DNA of 64,000 nt from the NCBI GenBank assembly GCA_963793825.1, contig CAWCBE010000007.1, forward strand, positions 1,178,001 through 1,242,000, written 5' to 3'. The position numbers and the translations under genes were made by a program. Shown here in pieces: positions 1 through 6,919 of this stretch. This DNA is from RYN-230 sp963793825 (GTDB lineage: Bacteria > Actinomycetota > Actinomycetes > Streptosporangiales > Streptosporangiaceae). The notes under the pieces were generated by a model that saw nothing but the letters and a program-made list of their open reading frames with translations, was not told the DNA's origin and did not search any database. Within the stretch, counting starts at the first letter, position 1; every line of letters begins with the position of its first letter.

Positions 1-276
1 ATGCCGCCGGTGCCGCTGGAGTACCAGGGCCGCCAGCTGATCAGCGACTTCTACGCCACCGTGGCGTTCCGGCACGGCCGCCGGTACCGGATGGCGCAGA
101 CCCGGGCCAACGGCCAGCCCGCCCTCGCGATCTACCTGCGCGACCCGGTCAACGGCGTCGCCAGGGCGTTCGGACTGCTCGTGCTCACGCTGACCGGCGA
201 CCGGGTCAGCGCGATGACGCGCTTCGACAACACCGCGCTGCCCGCCTTCGGCCTGCCGCGCACACTGGCCGACTAG
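1..276 (+). CDS. C-terminal part of an ECF-type sigma factor with SnoaL-like domain (5' end outside window)
   Basis: The 91 visible residues match the C-terminal SnoaL-like domain carried by many actinobacterial sigma-70 family (ECF, SigJ/SigG-like) factors, including the segments TRANGQPALAIYL, FGLLVLTLTGDRVSAMTRFD and the terminal FGLPRTL. In the family this domain follows sigma regions 2 and 4 and modulates promoter binding. The ATG at position 1 is probably internal, because the sigma regions are absent and must lie upstream of the window. The gene ends in TAG just before transposon debris. Family recognition is from memory of homologues. Confidence 0.75.
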   Translation: MPPVPLEYQGRQLISDFYATVAFRHGRRYRMAQTRANGQPALAIYLRDPVNGVARAFGLLVLTLTGDRVSAMTRFDNTALPAFGLPRTLAD

Positions 277-343
277 AGCCTGACTCGTAGAGCGTGTCCC
301 CTAGATCTTGCCTGGTGTTTCGGTTTGGACTGCCGCGTGGAGA

Positions 344-400
344 TGAGCGGCCGCGCAGGCATGACCTGACGGATCCCGAGCAGGCGCGGCCAGGCCGGTG
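344..400 (+). pseudogene. IS5/IS4-type transposase N-terminal scrap
   Basis: One frame reads RRHDLTDPEQARPGR, close to the conserved start of IS5-family transposases (RHDLTDxEWxRLEPLLP). There is no start codon and no continuation. The preceding bases (gagcgtgtcccctagatctt, 291-310) look like an IS end. It is a short relic flanking the IS630 element. The match is short, so confidence is modest. Confidence 0.35.
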
Positions 401-515
401 ACGCCGGCTCATCCGCCGCAGGCTCCGGCGCGAATTCTGTGATCGGGTTCAGGGTGGGTGATGGATGACGCGTTTACGCAAGCGCGTCCTGCTCACCGCC
501 CAGAACTAAAGATCT

Positions 516-1148
516 CTAATGGTGGGGGTTACAGAAGGGTGTGAGGTCCAGGCCGGTTCCGGCGAGGAACCCTTCGAGGAGGGCGGGCCGGTACTGCATC
601 CGTTTCAGCCGGGTCTTCACCAGGGCGGTCAGCTGGGCGAGGTTGCGCTTGGCCAGGTTGGCCAGGGATCTTTTCAGGTGTGACCACACCGGCTCGACCG
701 GGTTGAGTTCGTGCGCATACGGCGGCAGCTGGCAGACGGTCAGCCAGTCCCGGGCCTCTACCAGCTCCGTCATAGCGGCGCTGACGTGGGAATTCAGATT
801 GTCCCAGACGACCACCAGCGGGCCGGCGAGCTGCTGATGCGCCGCGTCCAGGAGCCGGGCGTAGTCCGCCTCGGTGAAGCCCTTGCGCGGGTCTTTGCCG
901 CGGCGGCGGGTCTTGTGCACGCGGTAGATCAGCCGGGGGCGGCACCCGGGCTTGATGGCGATGAGCGCGGCGAGCGAGACACGCTTGTTGCTGCCGCCGG
1001 TCACCGTCACCACCGGGGTGGTGCCCCGCCGTCCCCAGGTACGTCCTTTGGGCGGCCTTAAGCCCTGGCCAGATTCGTCTTCGAAGACGATCCAGGCGCC
1101 CAGGTCCGCCGCCGTCCTTTTACCGCCGGCCAGGTCTCCTCCCGCCAC
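516..1148 (-). CDS. IS630 transposase, second frame (DDE catalytic domain)
   Basis: This frame encodes the catalytic DDE domain: first Asp in WIVFEDESG, second Asp in VVVWDNLNSH, and the Glu in NPVEPVWSHLK. These are the family's three metal ligands. The nominal ATG at 1148 has no evident role; the product is most likely made as an ORFA-ORFB fusion by frameshifting at 1118-1121. The stop lies just inside the left inverted repeat. The element appears intact and potentially active. Confidence 0.85.
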   Translation of the reverse strand: MAGGDLAGGKRTAADLGAWIVFEDESGQGLRPPKGRTWGRRGTTPVVTVTGGSNKRVSLAALIAIKPGCRPRLIYRVHKTRRRGKDPRKGFTEADYARLLDAAHQQLAGPLVVVWDNLNSHVSAAMTELVEARDWLTVCQLPPYAHELNPVEPVWSHLKRSLANLAKRNLAQLTALVKTRLKRMQYRPALLEGFLAGTGLDLTPFCNPHH

Positions 1149-1603
1149 GCCGCAATCCGCGCCTCGTCGCGCTCGGCGGCCCGCCGTGCCGGGACCTGGA
1201 CGCTCCAGCCGATCCGGTGCAGCAGCAGGTCCATCCCCGCCAGCGTGTACTCCACGCCGAACCGGCGGCGCACCACCTCAGCGATCCGGGCCAGCGTCCA
1301 GCACTGATCCTCATCCCAGCCCCAGGCCGCCGGCCCGGCGTCCAGCAGCGTCTGCAGTTCGCGCAGCTGGACCGCGCTCAGCTTGCACTTCGCCCCGCCC
1401 GCGCCCCGCGACGCCAGCGCCGCCCGGCCCCCCGCGCCCAGTGCCCGCCGCCACCGGTTCACCGACATCCGCGACACCCTGAAGCGCCGGGCCACCTCCC
1501 GGTCGCTGGCCCCCGCCTCGATTAACTCCGCGGCCGCCAGCCGCACCATCTCCCGGCGGGCCCGCTCAGCCGCGTCCAGCCCGCCACCATCCGGATACCT
1601 CAT
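1058..1603 (-). CDS. IS630 transposase, first frame (helix-turn-helix domains)
   Basis: This is the upstream reading frame of the IS630 transposase. It starts at ATG 1603 (MRYPDGGGLD); the open frame continues 84 nt further but that extension runs into the element end. It carries a DNA-binding region with a clear HTH (SDREVARRFRVSRMSVNRWR) and a second winged-helix-like part (WTLARIAEVVRRRFGVEYT). It lacks the catalytic core, which lies in the overlapping -1 frame. Joining by -1 frameshifting at an A-run gives the full-length protein, as in many IS630 members. Confidence 0.85.
   Translation of the reverse strand: MRYPDGGGLDAAERARREMVRLAAAELIEAGASDREVARRFRVSRMSVNRWRRALGAGGRAALASRGAGGAKCKLSAVQLRELQTLLDAGPAAWGWDEDQCWTLARIAEVVRRRFGVEYTLAGMDLLLHRIGWSVQVPARRAAERDEARIAAWREETWPAVKGRRRTWAPGSSSKTNLARA
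1118..1121 (-). other. A-run slippery site linking the two transposase frames
   Basis: On the coding strand the sequence is GGTAAAAGG. The first frame reads GTA AAA GGA and the second reads GGT AAA AGG. A -1 slip on AAAA therefore joins PAVK to the R of the catalytic frame, immediately before AADLGAWIVFEDE. This fits programmed frameshifting in IS630 elements. Confidence 0.65.
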
Positions 1604-1672
1604 GCATCCGGCATACCTCAGGACAGGCCAGCCGTCACCACCAGGCCAGTAACCCCCGCCATTGAAGATCTT

Positions 1673-1979
1673 TAGCCGCCGCCGCAAACATCACTAAATT
1701 GGAGCCAGATCCAGTTTCTCGTGGCCGCCGTCACAGGCGAATGCCGTCGGCGCACCGCGCTTCCCCGGCCTGCTGCGGGCGGATCAGGATCGCGGTGTCC
1801 CGTTGAAGGTGAAGGATCCCCTCACCTTCGGCCCGACGATCACACGGTGGAACCGCTCGCACCGGGGGAGGCCGGAACGAGGGCCTGACCCCTTCCGCCT
1901 AGCGTTTTGTCTCGGGCCGAGAGCGACACCCCGGCGGCGATAACGACGTGCTGGTGAGCGCCACGACGGCGACGCCGGC
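1673..1979. other. Region without a recognisable gene
   Basis: The 307 bases between the IS630 right end and the next gene have short open frames on both strands, but none resembles a known protein or has a convincing start. I read it as decayed DNA flanking the insertion. Confidence 0.5.
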
Positions 1980-2285
1980 TCAATCGCGAACGAGTTTCAG
2001 TGCCAGCCTGGGCACGGCAAAGGATGTGAGAAAGATCGGCAAGAGCCTCTTTCCGGTGCACCGGAAGGCGACGATCTCGTTCTCGGCGGCGTCGAAGGTT
2101 TGAGTGCTGCTCGAGTTTCGTCCATTGCGCACTTGCAGGGTGTGACGTCCAGGCTCGACTGGTATCTCGATCGTGTGGTTCATGTCAACCGACCCGGCCC
2201 GCTCACCGTCGACCACGACATCGTACGTGCCACGACGGACCTCCGCTCCGATTGCCTTATGCGTCACCTTCAGCGTCGCCGGCAT
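1980..2285 (-). CDS. Conserved small protein with a beta-sandwich-like domain and C-terminal membrane segment
   Basis: The protein has 101 residues. Its first 75 residues have the pattern of a PEGA-like beta domain: VKVTHKAI-type strand, RRGTYDVVVDGERAGSV, IEIPVEPGRHTLQVRNGRNS, then FDAAENEIVAFRCTG. A hydrophobic stretch (LLPIFLTSFAVPRLALKL) closes it. Proteins of this size and layout are common in actinomycetes and uncharacterised; I infer a small membrane-anchored domain. A GGAG-like ribosome site (on the minus strand, about 2291-2297) precedes the ATG at 2285. There is no operon partner. Confidence 0.6.
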   Translation of the reverse strand: MPATLKVTHKAIGAEVRRGTYDVVVDGERAGSVDMNHTIEIPVEPGRHTLQVRNGRNSSSTQTFDAAENEIVAFRCTGKRLLPIFLTSFAVPRLALKLVRD

Positions 2286-2462
2286 TTGTCGATCTCCTCT
2301 TGCTCCTGAACGGCGCTTCTCTGGCTGCTCGGCGACGAACGCAACGTGCCGTCGGCCCGGAGCAGCACGTTAACGTGGTGCCGGTCGTCGCATCCGCTGG
2401 CGGCACATCCTCGGAGCCGGGAACGCCTGTGTTGCGCCGACCACGAGAAGGGATCCGAGGCG

Positions 2463-2961
2463 GTGTCGCGCGTGGCCATCGTATGGCCGTGCCCGCTTGT
2501 GGTCGATGCGTACGCGGCGGCCGACCGTGACCTGGGGTTCCCGCGCCGGGACTACCCGTCGTGTGCCGGGCCGCTGGTGTTCTGGTCCGGGTACCGGCGT
2601 TGTATCCGGGAGGCGGGCCGGTACTGGGAGATCTTCGTGCCCCGGCGGCGGAGCGGGCGGGGGGGGCCGTGTACGACCGCCCGCGGCGGAGTCCGCCGGC
2701 TCCGGGCCCGCGCCGCGGAGCCGGGGGTGGCGTTCGCGGCGGTGGCGGGAGGCGGTGGGGCTGGGCGGGCAGGCGGCCACGCCCCGGCCGGGGCGGGGCC
2801 GGTTCGCGCTAACTGCGATCGGCGCCGCGCTCGCGGCGGCCACGAGCCTGCCGGGATGGGGCCGGCTGGGCGGGCGGCGGTTCGACTCAGCGGTGACCGG
2901 CGGCAGGCTGATCGCCGCCAGCACAGTCTCGCCTAGTACGTGGTCGGCAGGCGGCGTTTGA
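2463..2961 (+). pseudogene. Decayed DUF6431-family gene of a transposon
   Basis: The GTG at 2463 opens a frame reading VSRVAIVWPCPLVVDAY, then PSCAGPLVFWSGYRRCIREAGRYWEIFVPRR, typical of the start of DUF6431 proteins found beside DDE transposases. The centre is largely deleted, TTARGGVRRLRARAAEPGVAFAA follows, and the end (RFALTAIGAALAAATSLPGW, GGRLIAASTVSPS) lies in another frame. Both a deletion and at least one frameshift are visible, so no full protein can be made. Confidence 0.6.
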
Positions 2962-3003
2962 TGCCTCATTGATCCCGCCATGACGGCGCGAAAGGAGGAC
3001 GCC

Positions 3004-3165
3004 GTGGACCACAACGAACAAGAACAGGTCGCGTTGCACCGGTGGGCGGTGATCGCCGGGGCCGCCGGGGAGACTGTGGCCAGGGTATACCCGCCCGGGT
3101 ATCACCTGGCCGGGCACGGCCTGGCTGGGATGGTGATCAGCGGCCACGGGCGACCGGCTTCCGTG
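3004..3165 (+). pseudogene. Truncated start of the partner transposase of the DUF6431 element
   Basis: After a good ribosome site (AAAGGAGG) a GTG starts VDHNEQEQVALHRWAVIAGAAGE, which resembles the first residues of the DDE transposase that commonly follows DUF6431 genes. Similarity ends near 3072. From there the DNA contains a sulfur-type operator (3087-3102) and runs into the 3' end of the convergent ligase gene. Confidence 0.45.
3087..3102. promoter_or_regulatory. CstR/CsoR-type operator, copy 1 (orphan)
   Basis: ATACCC-GCCC-GGGTAT, with perfect half-sites and a 4-nt spacer, as in the other seven copies in this window. No sulfur gene starts just downstream on either strand, so it looks like a site whose gene was lost or a site carried by transposon debris. 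Confidence 0.5.
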
Positions 3166-3180
3166 CGCTGGCCGCGGCGC

Positions 3181-4323
3181 TCACCACAGTCCCAGGAGGG
3201 AGCCAAGGACGCGGGCGGCCGGGCCGCCCTCGTCTTCAGCGATGCGCAGCGCGGCGGGCACGTCAAGGTCGCTGGCCAGTGCGGCGCGGACGGCGGTCAC
3301 CGCGCCGCCGCCTGGTCCCGGCGTGCCCCGGCCCGGGCGCCCGGCCGCGGCCTGCAGCCGGTCCAGCCGGGCCGCCGCATCGTCTAGGCCGGCCCGGTCG
3401 TAGTCCCAGTCCTGATCCCAGCGGCGGTCCAGGATCAGCAGCCGCACCGCCGCCACGGGGTAGTCGCCGAGAAGGTCGCTGACCAGGACAAGATTGCTGG
3501 CTGACTTGGCCATCTTGGTCCCTGCGATACGGACCACGCCGACGTTGAGGCGCGCGCGGGCGAACGGGGTGACTCCGGTGAATGCCTCAGCGAGGGCTGC
3601 CTGGTAGGCGTGGTGGGGGAAGCGCAGGTCGCCGCCGCCGGCGTGGACGTCTACTGCCGGGCCGAAGGTGTGCAGTGCCATGGCCGCGCACTCGGCATGC
3701 CAGCCTGGGCGGCCGGGTCCCCACGGGCTCTCCCATGCCGGCTGGTCCCCGTCCGATGCCTGCCACACGGCCACGTCGAAAGGGTCATCCTTGCGGGCGT
3801 CATCCGGGTGGTCACCGTATTCCGCAGCTAGCCGCAGCGCGACCTGGCGGTCCAGCCCTGCGCGCCGGGCGGCGCCGGCGCCGCGGAAGTAGATTTGGCC
3901 GTCCCGCCGGTACGCGGCTTCGCGGGCCAGCAGGCCTGCGGCCAGCGCGATCACCTGACCGATGTAGGTGTGCGCCCGGGGCTGCAGGGACGGCGGCCGG
4001 ACGCTGAGCGCGGCCATGTCCTGGTCGAAGTAGAACTGCTGGATGACAGCGAACCGGCTGTAGGGGGAGCCGTCCCGGTTCGCGGCGGCCAGCAGCACAT
4101 CGTTGACGTCGGTGACGTTGCGGCACATGATCACTTCAGTGCCGTCCGCGTGCAGCACGCGGGCCAGGGTATCGACCCAGACGAAGGTCGCGGCGTGTCC
4201 CAGGTGGGTGACGTCGTAGGGAGTGATGCCACAGGCGTACACCCGGGCCCGCCCGGCCAGCGGCAGCACCGTCCCGCCTAGCGTGGCCACGTGCGGCAGG
4301 CCAGCCGCCAGCATCTGGTCCAT
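3181..4323 (-). CDS. mshC-like: MshC-like cysteine ligase (cysteinyl-tRNA synthetase fold)
   Basis: The protein has 380 residues. It shows the class I synthetase signatures in the form used by MshC, the ATP-dependent ligase joining cysteine to GlcN-Ins in mycothiol synthesis: CGITPYDVTHLGHAATF (HIGH motif, zinc Cys), PGWHAECAAMA (second zinc Cys), LRFPHHAYQ, and KMAKSASNLVLVSDL. MshC and CysRS normally have KMSKS; here the Ser is Ala. The anticodon-binding region of true CysRS is short or absent, which favours MshC over CysRS. It starts at ATG 4323 after AGGAGG and is divergent from an SQR gene. A role in low-molecular-weight thiol supply for sulfur oxidation is inferred. Known CysRS-type enzymes can also make cysteine persulfide, an alternative role. 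Confidence 0.75.
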   Translation of the reverse strand: MDQMLAAGLPHVATLGGTVLPLAGRARVYACGITPYDVTHLGHAATFVWVDTLARVLHADGTEVIMCRNVTDVNDVLLAAANRDGSPYSRFAVIQQFYFDQDMAALSVRPPSLQPRAHTYIGQVIALAAGLLAREAAYRRDGQIYFRGAGAARRAGLDRQVALRLAAEYGDHPDDARKDDPFDVAVWQASDGDQPAWESPWGPGRPGWHAECAAMALHTFGPAVDVHAGGGDLRFPHHAYQAALAEAFTGVTPFARARLNVGVVRIAGTKMAKSASNLVLVSDLLGDYPVAAVRLLILDRRWDQDWDYDRAGLDDAAARLDRLQAAAGRPGRGTPGPGGGAVTAVRAALASDLDVPAALRIAEDEGGPAARVLGSLLGLW

Positions 4324-4468
4324 CGGCAGCCTCCTGGCCGCAACCCCCGGAAAGCATCCTCTGCCCGAGGTTATCCGGGCGTGACCTGGGCCGCCCCTCG
4401 CCGATGGTCACCCGGGCGCAGGACAAACGCCCCTCCCGTCAGCCGCGCCCCAGCCGCAGGATGATCAT

Positions 4469-5803
4469 GTGAAGCGAATCGTGATCCTGGGCGGCGGCAC
4501 CGGCGGAACGCTGACCGCCAACCGGCTGCGCCGCTGCTATGACGAGCAGGCCGCCGAGATCGTCGTGGTGGACCACGACGATGATCACGTGTACCAGCCT
4601 GGACTGCTGTTCGTCCCGTTCGGGCTTACCGACATGAGGCGGATCACCCGCGCGCGGCAGCGGCAGTTCCGCTCCGGCATCTCCTTCCGCCAGGCCGGGA
4701 TCGACCGGGTCGACGTCGAAGCCGACCGGGTGCACCTCGATGACGGAACAGCGCTGGACTACGACGCCCTCGTGGTCGCCACGGGCTCACGGCTGCTGCC
4801 GGAAGAGACCGAAGGGCTGGCTGGCCCCGGGTGGCTGAAAAGCGTCTTCACCTTCTACACTCCAGAGGGCGCCGTCGCCCTGCAGCGGGCGCTGGAGCGG
4901 TTTACCGCCGGCCGGCTCGTGGTGAACGTCGTCGACATGCCGATCAAGTGCCCGGTCGCGCCGCTGGAATTCTGCTTCCTGGCCGACTACTACTTCCGGC
5001 AGCGGGGCATCCGCGACCGCGTTGAGCTGACCTACGTCACGCCGCTGGACGGCGCGTTCACCAAACCGGTGTGCAACCGGGAACTGAGCGGGCTGTTTGC
5101 CGACAAGGGCATCGAGCTGGTGACTGAGTTCAATACCGGCACGGTCGAGGCCGGCACGGCCGGGGCAGGTGCCGCCGGGGCTGGCACGGCCGGGGCCGCT
5201 GCCAGTGGGATGCCCGGCGACCGCCTGATCTCCTATGACGAGCGCGTGGTGCCGTTCGACCTGGCTGTCATCATCCCGCTGCACGGCGGAGCCGCCTATG
5301 TCGAGCGCTCCCCCGGCCTCGGCGACGAACTTGGTTTCATCCCGGTGGACCCCGGCACGCTGCAGGCGAAGGTGAAGCCCAACGTGTTCGTCCTCGGCGA
5401 CGCGACCGACGTGCCGACGTCTAAAGCCGGGTCCGTCGCCCACTTCGAAGGCGACGTGCTGGCCGGCAACGTCCGCCGGTTCCTGGCTGGCCAGGAGCTC
5501 CTGGCTGGCTTCGATGGCCACACCAACTGCTTCATCGAGACCGGCTTCGGCAAGGCCCTGCTGATCGACTTCAACTATGACACTGAGCCGCTGGCGGGCC
5601 ACTACCCCACCCGGCTGGGCCTGCCGCTGCTCCGCCAGTCCCGCCTGAACCACCTGGGCAAGCTGGCCTTCCAGCAGGTCTACTGGCACAGCCTGCTGCC
5701 CGGCCGCGACATCCCCGGCATCAGTTCCGCCATGCCTGTCCGCGGCAAGGCCCGCCCGCTGGACCGGGGCACCGCAGCCGCCACGACCAGCGGACATCGC
5801 TGA
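4469..5803 (+). CDS. sqr-like: Sulfide:quinone oxidoreductase-family flavoprotein
   Basis: The protein has 444 residues with an N-terminal FAD-binding GGGTGG motif (residues 8-13), ATGSRLLPE, and a C-terminal FAD motif VFVLGDATDVPTSKAGSVAH. Redox-active cysteine candidates are C161 (DMPIKCPVAPLE), C169 and C202 (KPVCNREL), in positions like the catalytic pair of SQR. The family oxidises sulfide to protein-bound persulfide and passes electrons to quinone at the membrane. It starts at GTG 4469 and leads a run with tusE-like and dsrE-like genes. A low-complexity Ala/Gly/Thr insertion sits at residues 226-246. No CstR-type operator precedes it. Confidence 0.8.
   Translation: MKRIVILGGGTGGTLTANRLRRCYDEQAAEIVVVDHDDDHVYQPGLLFVPFGLTDMRRITRARQRQFRSGISFRQAGIDRVDVEADRVHLDDGTALDYDALVVATGSRLLPEETEGLAGPGWLKSVFTFYTPEGAVALQRALERFTAGRLVVNVVDMPIKCPVAPLEFCFLADYYFRQRGIRDRVELTYVTPLDGAFTKPVCNRELSGLFADKGIELVTEFNTGTVEAGTAGAGAAGAGTAGAAASGMPGDRLISYDERVVPFDLAVIIPLHGGAAYVERSPGLGDELGFIPVDPGTLQAKVKPNVFVLGDATDVPTSKAGSVAHFEGDVLAGNVRRFLAGQELLAGFDGHTNCFIETGFGKALLIDFNYDTEPLAGHYPTRLGLPLLRQSRLNHLGKLAFQQVYWHSLLPGRDIPGISSAMPVRGKARPLDRGTAAATTSGHR
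5143..5205 (+). repeat. Degenerate GC-rich repeat inside the SQR gene
   Basis: Near-repeats of ggcacggccggggc and gccgccggggct encode GTAGAGAAGAGTAGAAA. It stays in frame and interrupts the second half of the FAD domain, probably as a surface loop. Confidence 0.6.
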
Positions 5804-5825
5804 TCACAGCCAGGAGGTGCTGACC

Positions 5826-6143
5826 GTGACGATCGCCAGCTACGCAGGCCACCGTGTGGACGTCAACGACGAGGGGTTCCTCACCGACCCCAGCCAGTGG
5901 ACCGAGGACATGGCGCCGCAGATCGCCAAGGCCGTCGGCGTCGACGAGCTGACCCCGCAGCACTGGCAGGTCATCAGGTTCATGCGGGCCGAGTACCAGG
6001 CCAAGGGAACCGGGCCCACGGTCCGCGTCCTCGGCAAGACCTCCGGCGTGAGCATCAAGGAGCTGTACCAGCTCTTTCCCAAGGGACCGGCCAAGACCGC
6101 CGCCAGGATCGCCGGGATCCCCAAGCCACGCGGCTGCATCTGA
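5826..6143 (+). CDS. tusE-like: TusE/DsrC-family sulfur carrier
   Basis: The protein has 105 residues and the DsrC/TusE fold signature: DEGFL at the N-terminus, WTEDMAPQIAKAVGVDELTPQHW, VRVLGKTSG, LYQLFPKGP and the C-terminal arm IPKPRGCI. The penultimate Cys104 is the sulfur-accepting residue. The second cysteine of true DsrC, about ten residues earlier, is replaced, so it is TusE-like. I choose GTG 5826 because AGGAGG (5812-5817) sits 8 nt ahead, while the earlier in-frame GTG overlaps that site. It lies between SQR and DsrE genes, so it probably accepts sulfane sulfur from them. Confidence 0.85.
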   Translation: MTIASYAGHRVDVNDEGFLTDPSQWTEDMAPQIAKAVGVDELTPQHWQVIRFMRAEYQAKGTGPTVRVLGKTSGVSIKELYQLFPKGPAKTAARIAGIPKPRGCI

Positions 6144-6165
6144 CCACCGAGAGGACGGTCCCGTC

Positions 6166-6633
6166 ATGGACGCCAGCATCGAGAAAGTCTCGATCATCGT
6201 CTCCAAAGGCTCCCTTGAGGGCATCTACCCGGCACTGATCATGGCCAACGGCGCGCGTGCCGAGGGCATCGAGGCCAACCTGTTCTTCACCTTCTTCGGC
6301 CTCGACGCGGTCAGCAAGAAGCGTCATGAGCACATCAAGATGGCCACCGTTGGCAACCCTGGCCTGCACCTCGCCACCCTGGCCGGGGCCCTGCCCGGGA
6401 TGCCGGGCCTGATGACCGGCTACCTGGAACGCAAGATGGGGAAGCTGGACATCCCGCCGATCCCGGAGTTCATCGAGATGATCGCGGACACGGGGGCCGG
6501 CCTGTACGGCTGCCAGGCATCCTGCGACCTGTTCGGGATCACCCAGGACGATCTCGTGGAGCAGGTCAAGGACATCATCACCGTCGGCGAGTTCTACGCT
6601 CTCGCGGCCGGCGGCCAGATCATTTTCACCTGA
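6166..6633 (+). CDS. DsrE/DsrF-like (DsrE2-type) sulfurtransferase
   Basis: The protein has 155 residues. It shows the DsrE-like pattern VSIIVSKGSLEGIYPALIMANGA, FFTFFGLDAV, KRHEHIKMA and the active-site region GLYGCQASCDLFGI with C116 (and C120). These proteins bind and relay sulfane sulfur to TusE/DsrC-type partners; DsrE2 forms are often membrane-associated. ATG 6166 follows GAGAGGA. The stop is followed by a hairpin, so SQR-TusE-DsrE is a likely three-gene operon. Confidence 0.85.
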   Translation: MDASIEKVSIIVSKGSLEGIYPALIMANGARAEGIEANLFFTFFGLDAVSKKRHEHIKMATVGNPGLHLATLAGALPGMPGLMTGYLERKMGKLDIPPIPEFIEMIADTGAGLYGCQASCDLFGITQDDLVEQVKDIITVGEFYALAAGGQIIFT

Positions 6634-6640
6634 CCGGCGT

Positions 6641-6658
6641 CCGTCCGCTCCCGGACGG
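6641..6658 (+). terminator. Hairpin after the SQR-TusE-DsrE genes
   Basis: CCGTCCG-CTCC-CGGACGG forms a perfect 7-bp stem with a 4-nt loop, 8 nt after the dsrE stop codon. There is no T-run, as is common for actinobacterial terminators. Confidence 0.5.
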
Positions 6659-6692
6659 TGGGCGATATCACAGCCGCGGAGCGGCTGGATAA

Positions 6693-6708
6693 ATACCCAG
6701 GGGGGTAT
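6693..6708. promoter_or_regulatory. CstR/CsoR-type operator, copy 2
   Basis: ATACCC-AGGG-GGGTAT, 38 nt ahead of the ATG of the small CxxC protein and its coupled flavoprotein gene. The position suits repression of that operon. Confidence 0.75.
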
Positions 6709-6745
6709 CATGGAGACATTGTCCCAGCGGAGCAAGGAGAGCCTC

Positions 6746-6919
6746 ATGTGCAGCCCAGCCGTCTGCCAGCGATGCAAGAAGATCACCTGGACCGGCTGTG
6801 GCCAGCATGTGGAACAGGCCCTGGCCGGTGTTCCGGCCGGGAGGCGCTGCACGTGCCGTCCTAGCGGCACCGCCGGCCGGGCGGCGGGCATTGCGGAGGG
6901 GATGGGGGTGCGCCGGTGA
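6746..6919 (+). CDS. Small cysteine-rich (CxxC) protein
   Basis: The protein has 57 residues. Two CxxC-like pairs, CQRCKK and CTCR, and WTGCGQHVEQALAGVP match a widespread actinobacterial family of small putative zinc or thiol proteins of unknown function. ATG 6746 follows AAGGAGA. Its TGA overlaps the GTG of the next gene (GTGA at 6916-6919), so the two are translationally coupled. It is the first gene behind operator copy 2. Confidence 0.65.
   Translation: MCSPAVCQRCKKITWTGCGQHVEQALAGVPAGRRCTCRPSGTAGRAAGIAEGMGVRR

Larger units (their letters stand above)
509..1672 (-). mobile_element. IS630-family insertion sequence, complete with terminal inverted repeats and TA target duplication
   Basis: The ends form an imperfect inverted repeat. 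The left end begins AAGATCTCTAATGGTGGGGG at 509 and the right end, read on the minus strand from 1672, begins AAGATCTTCAATGGCGGGGG, with 21 of 24 bases identical. TA flanks both sides (507-508 and 1673-1674), which is the target duplication typical of IS630/Tc1-mariner elements. The 1164-bp body is filled by two overlapping transposase frames on the minus strand. Confidence 0.9.

Noticed and set aside
4787..5797. Minus-strand frame opposite the first SQR
   Set aside because: Shadow of the SQR codon pattern; no recognisable protein.
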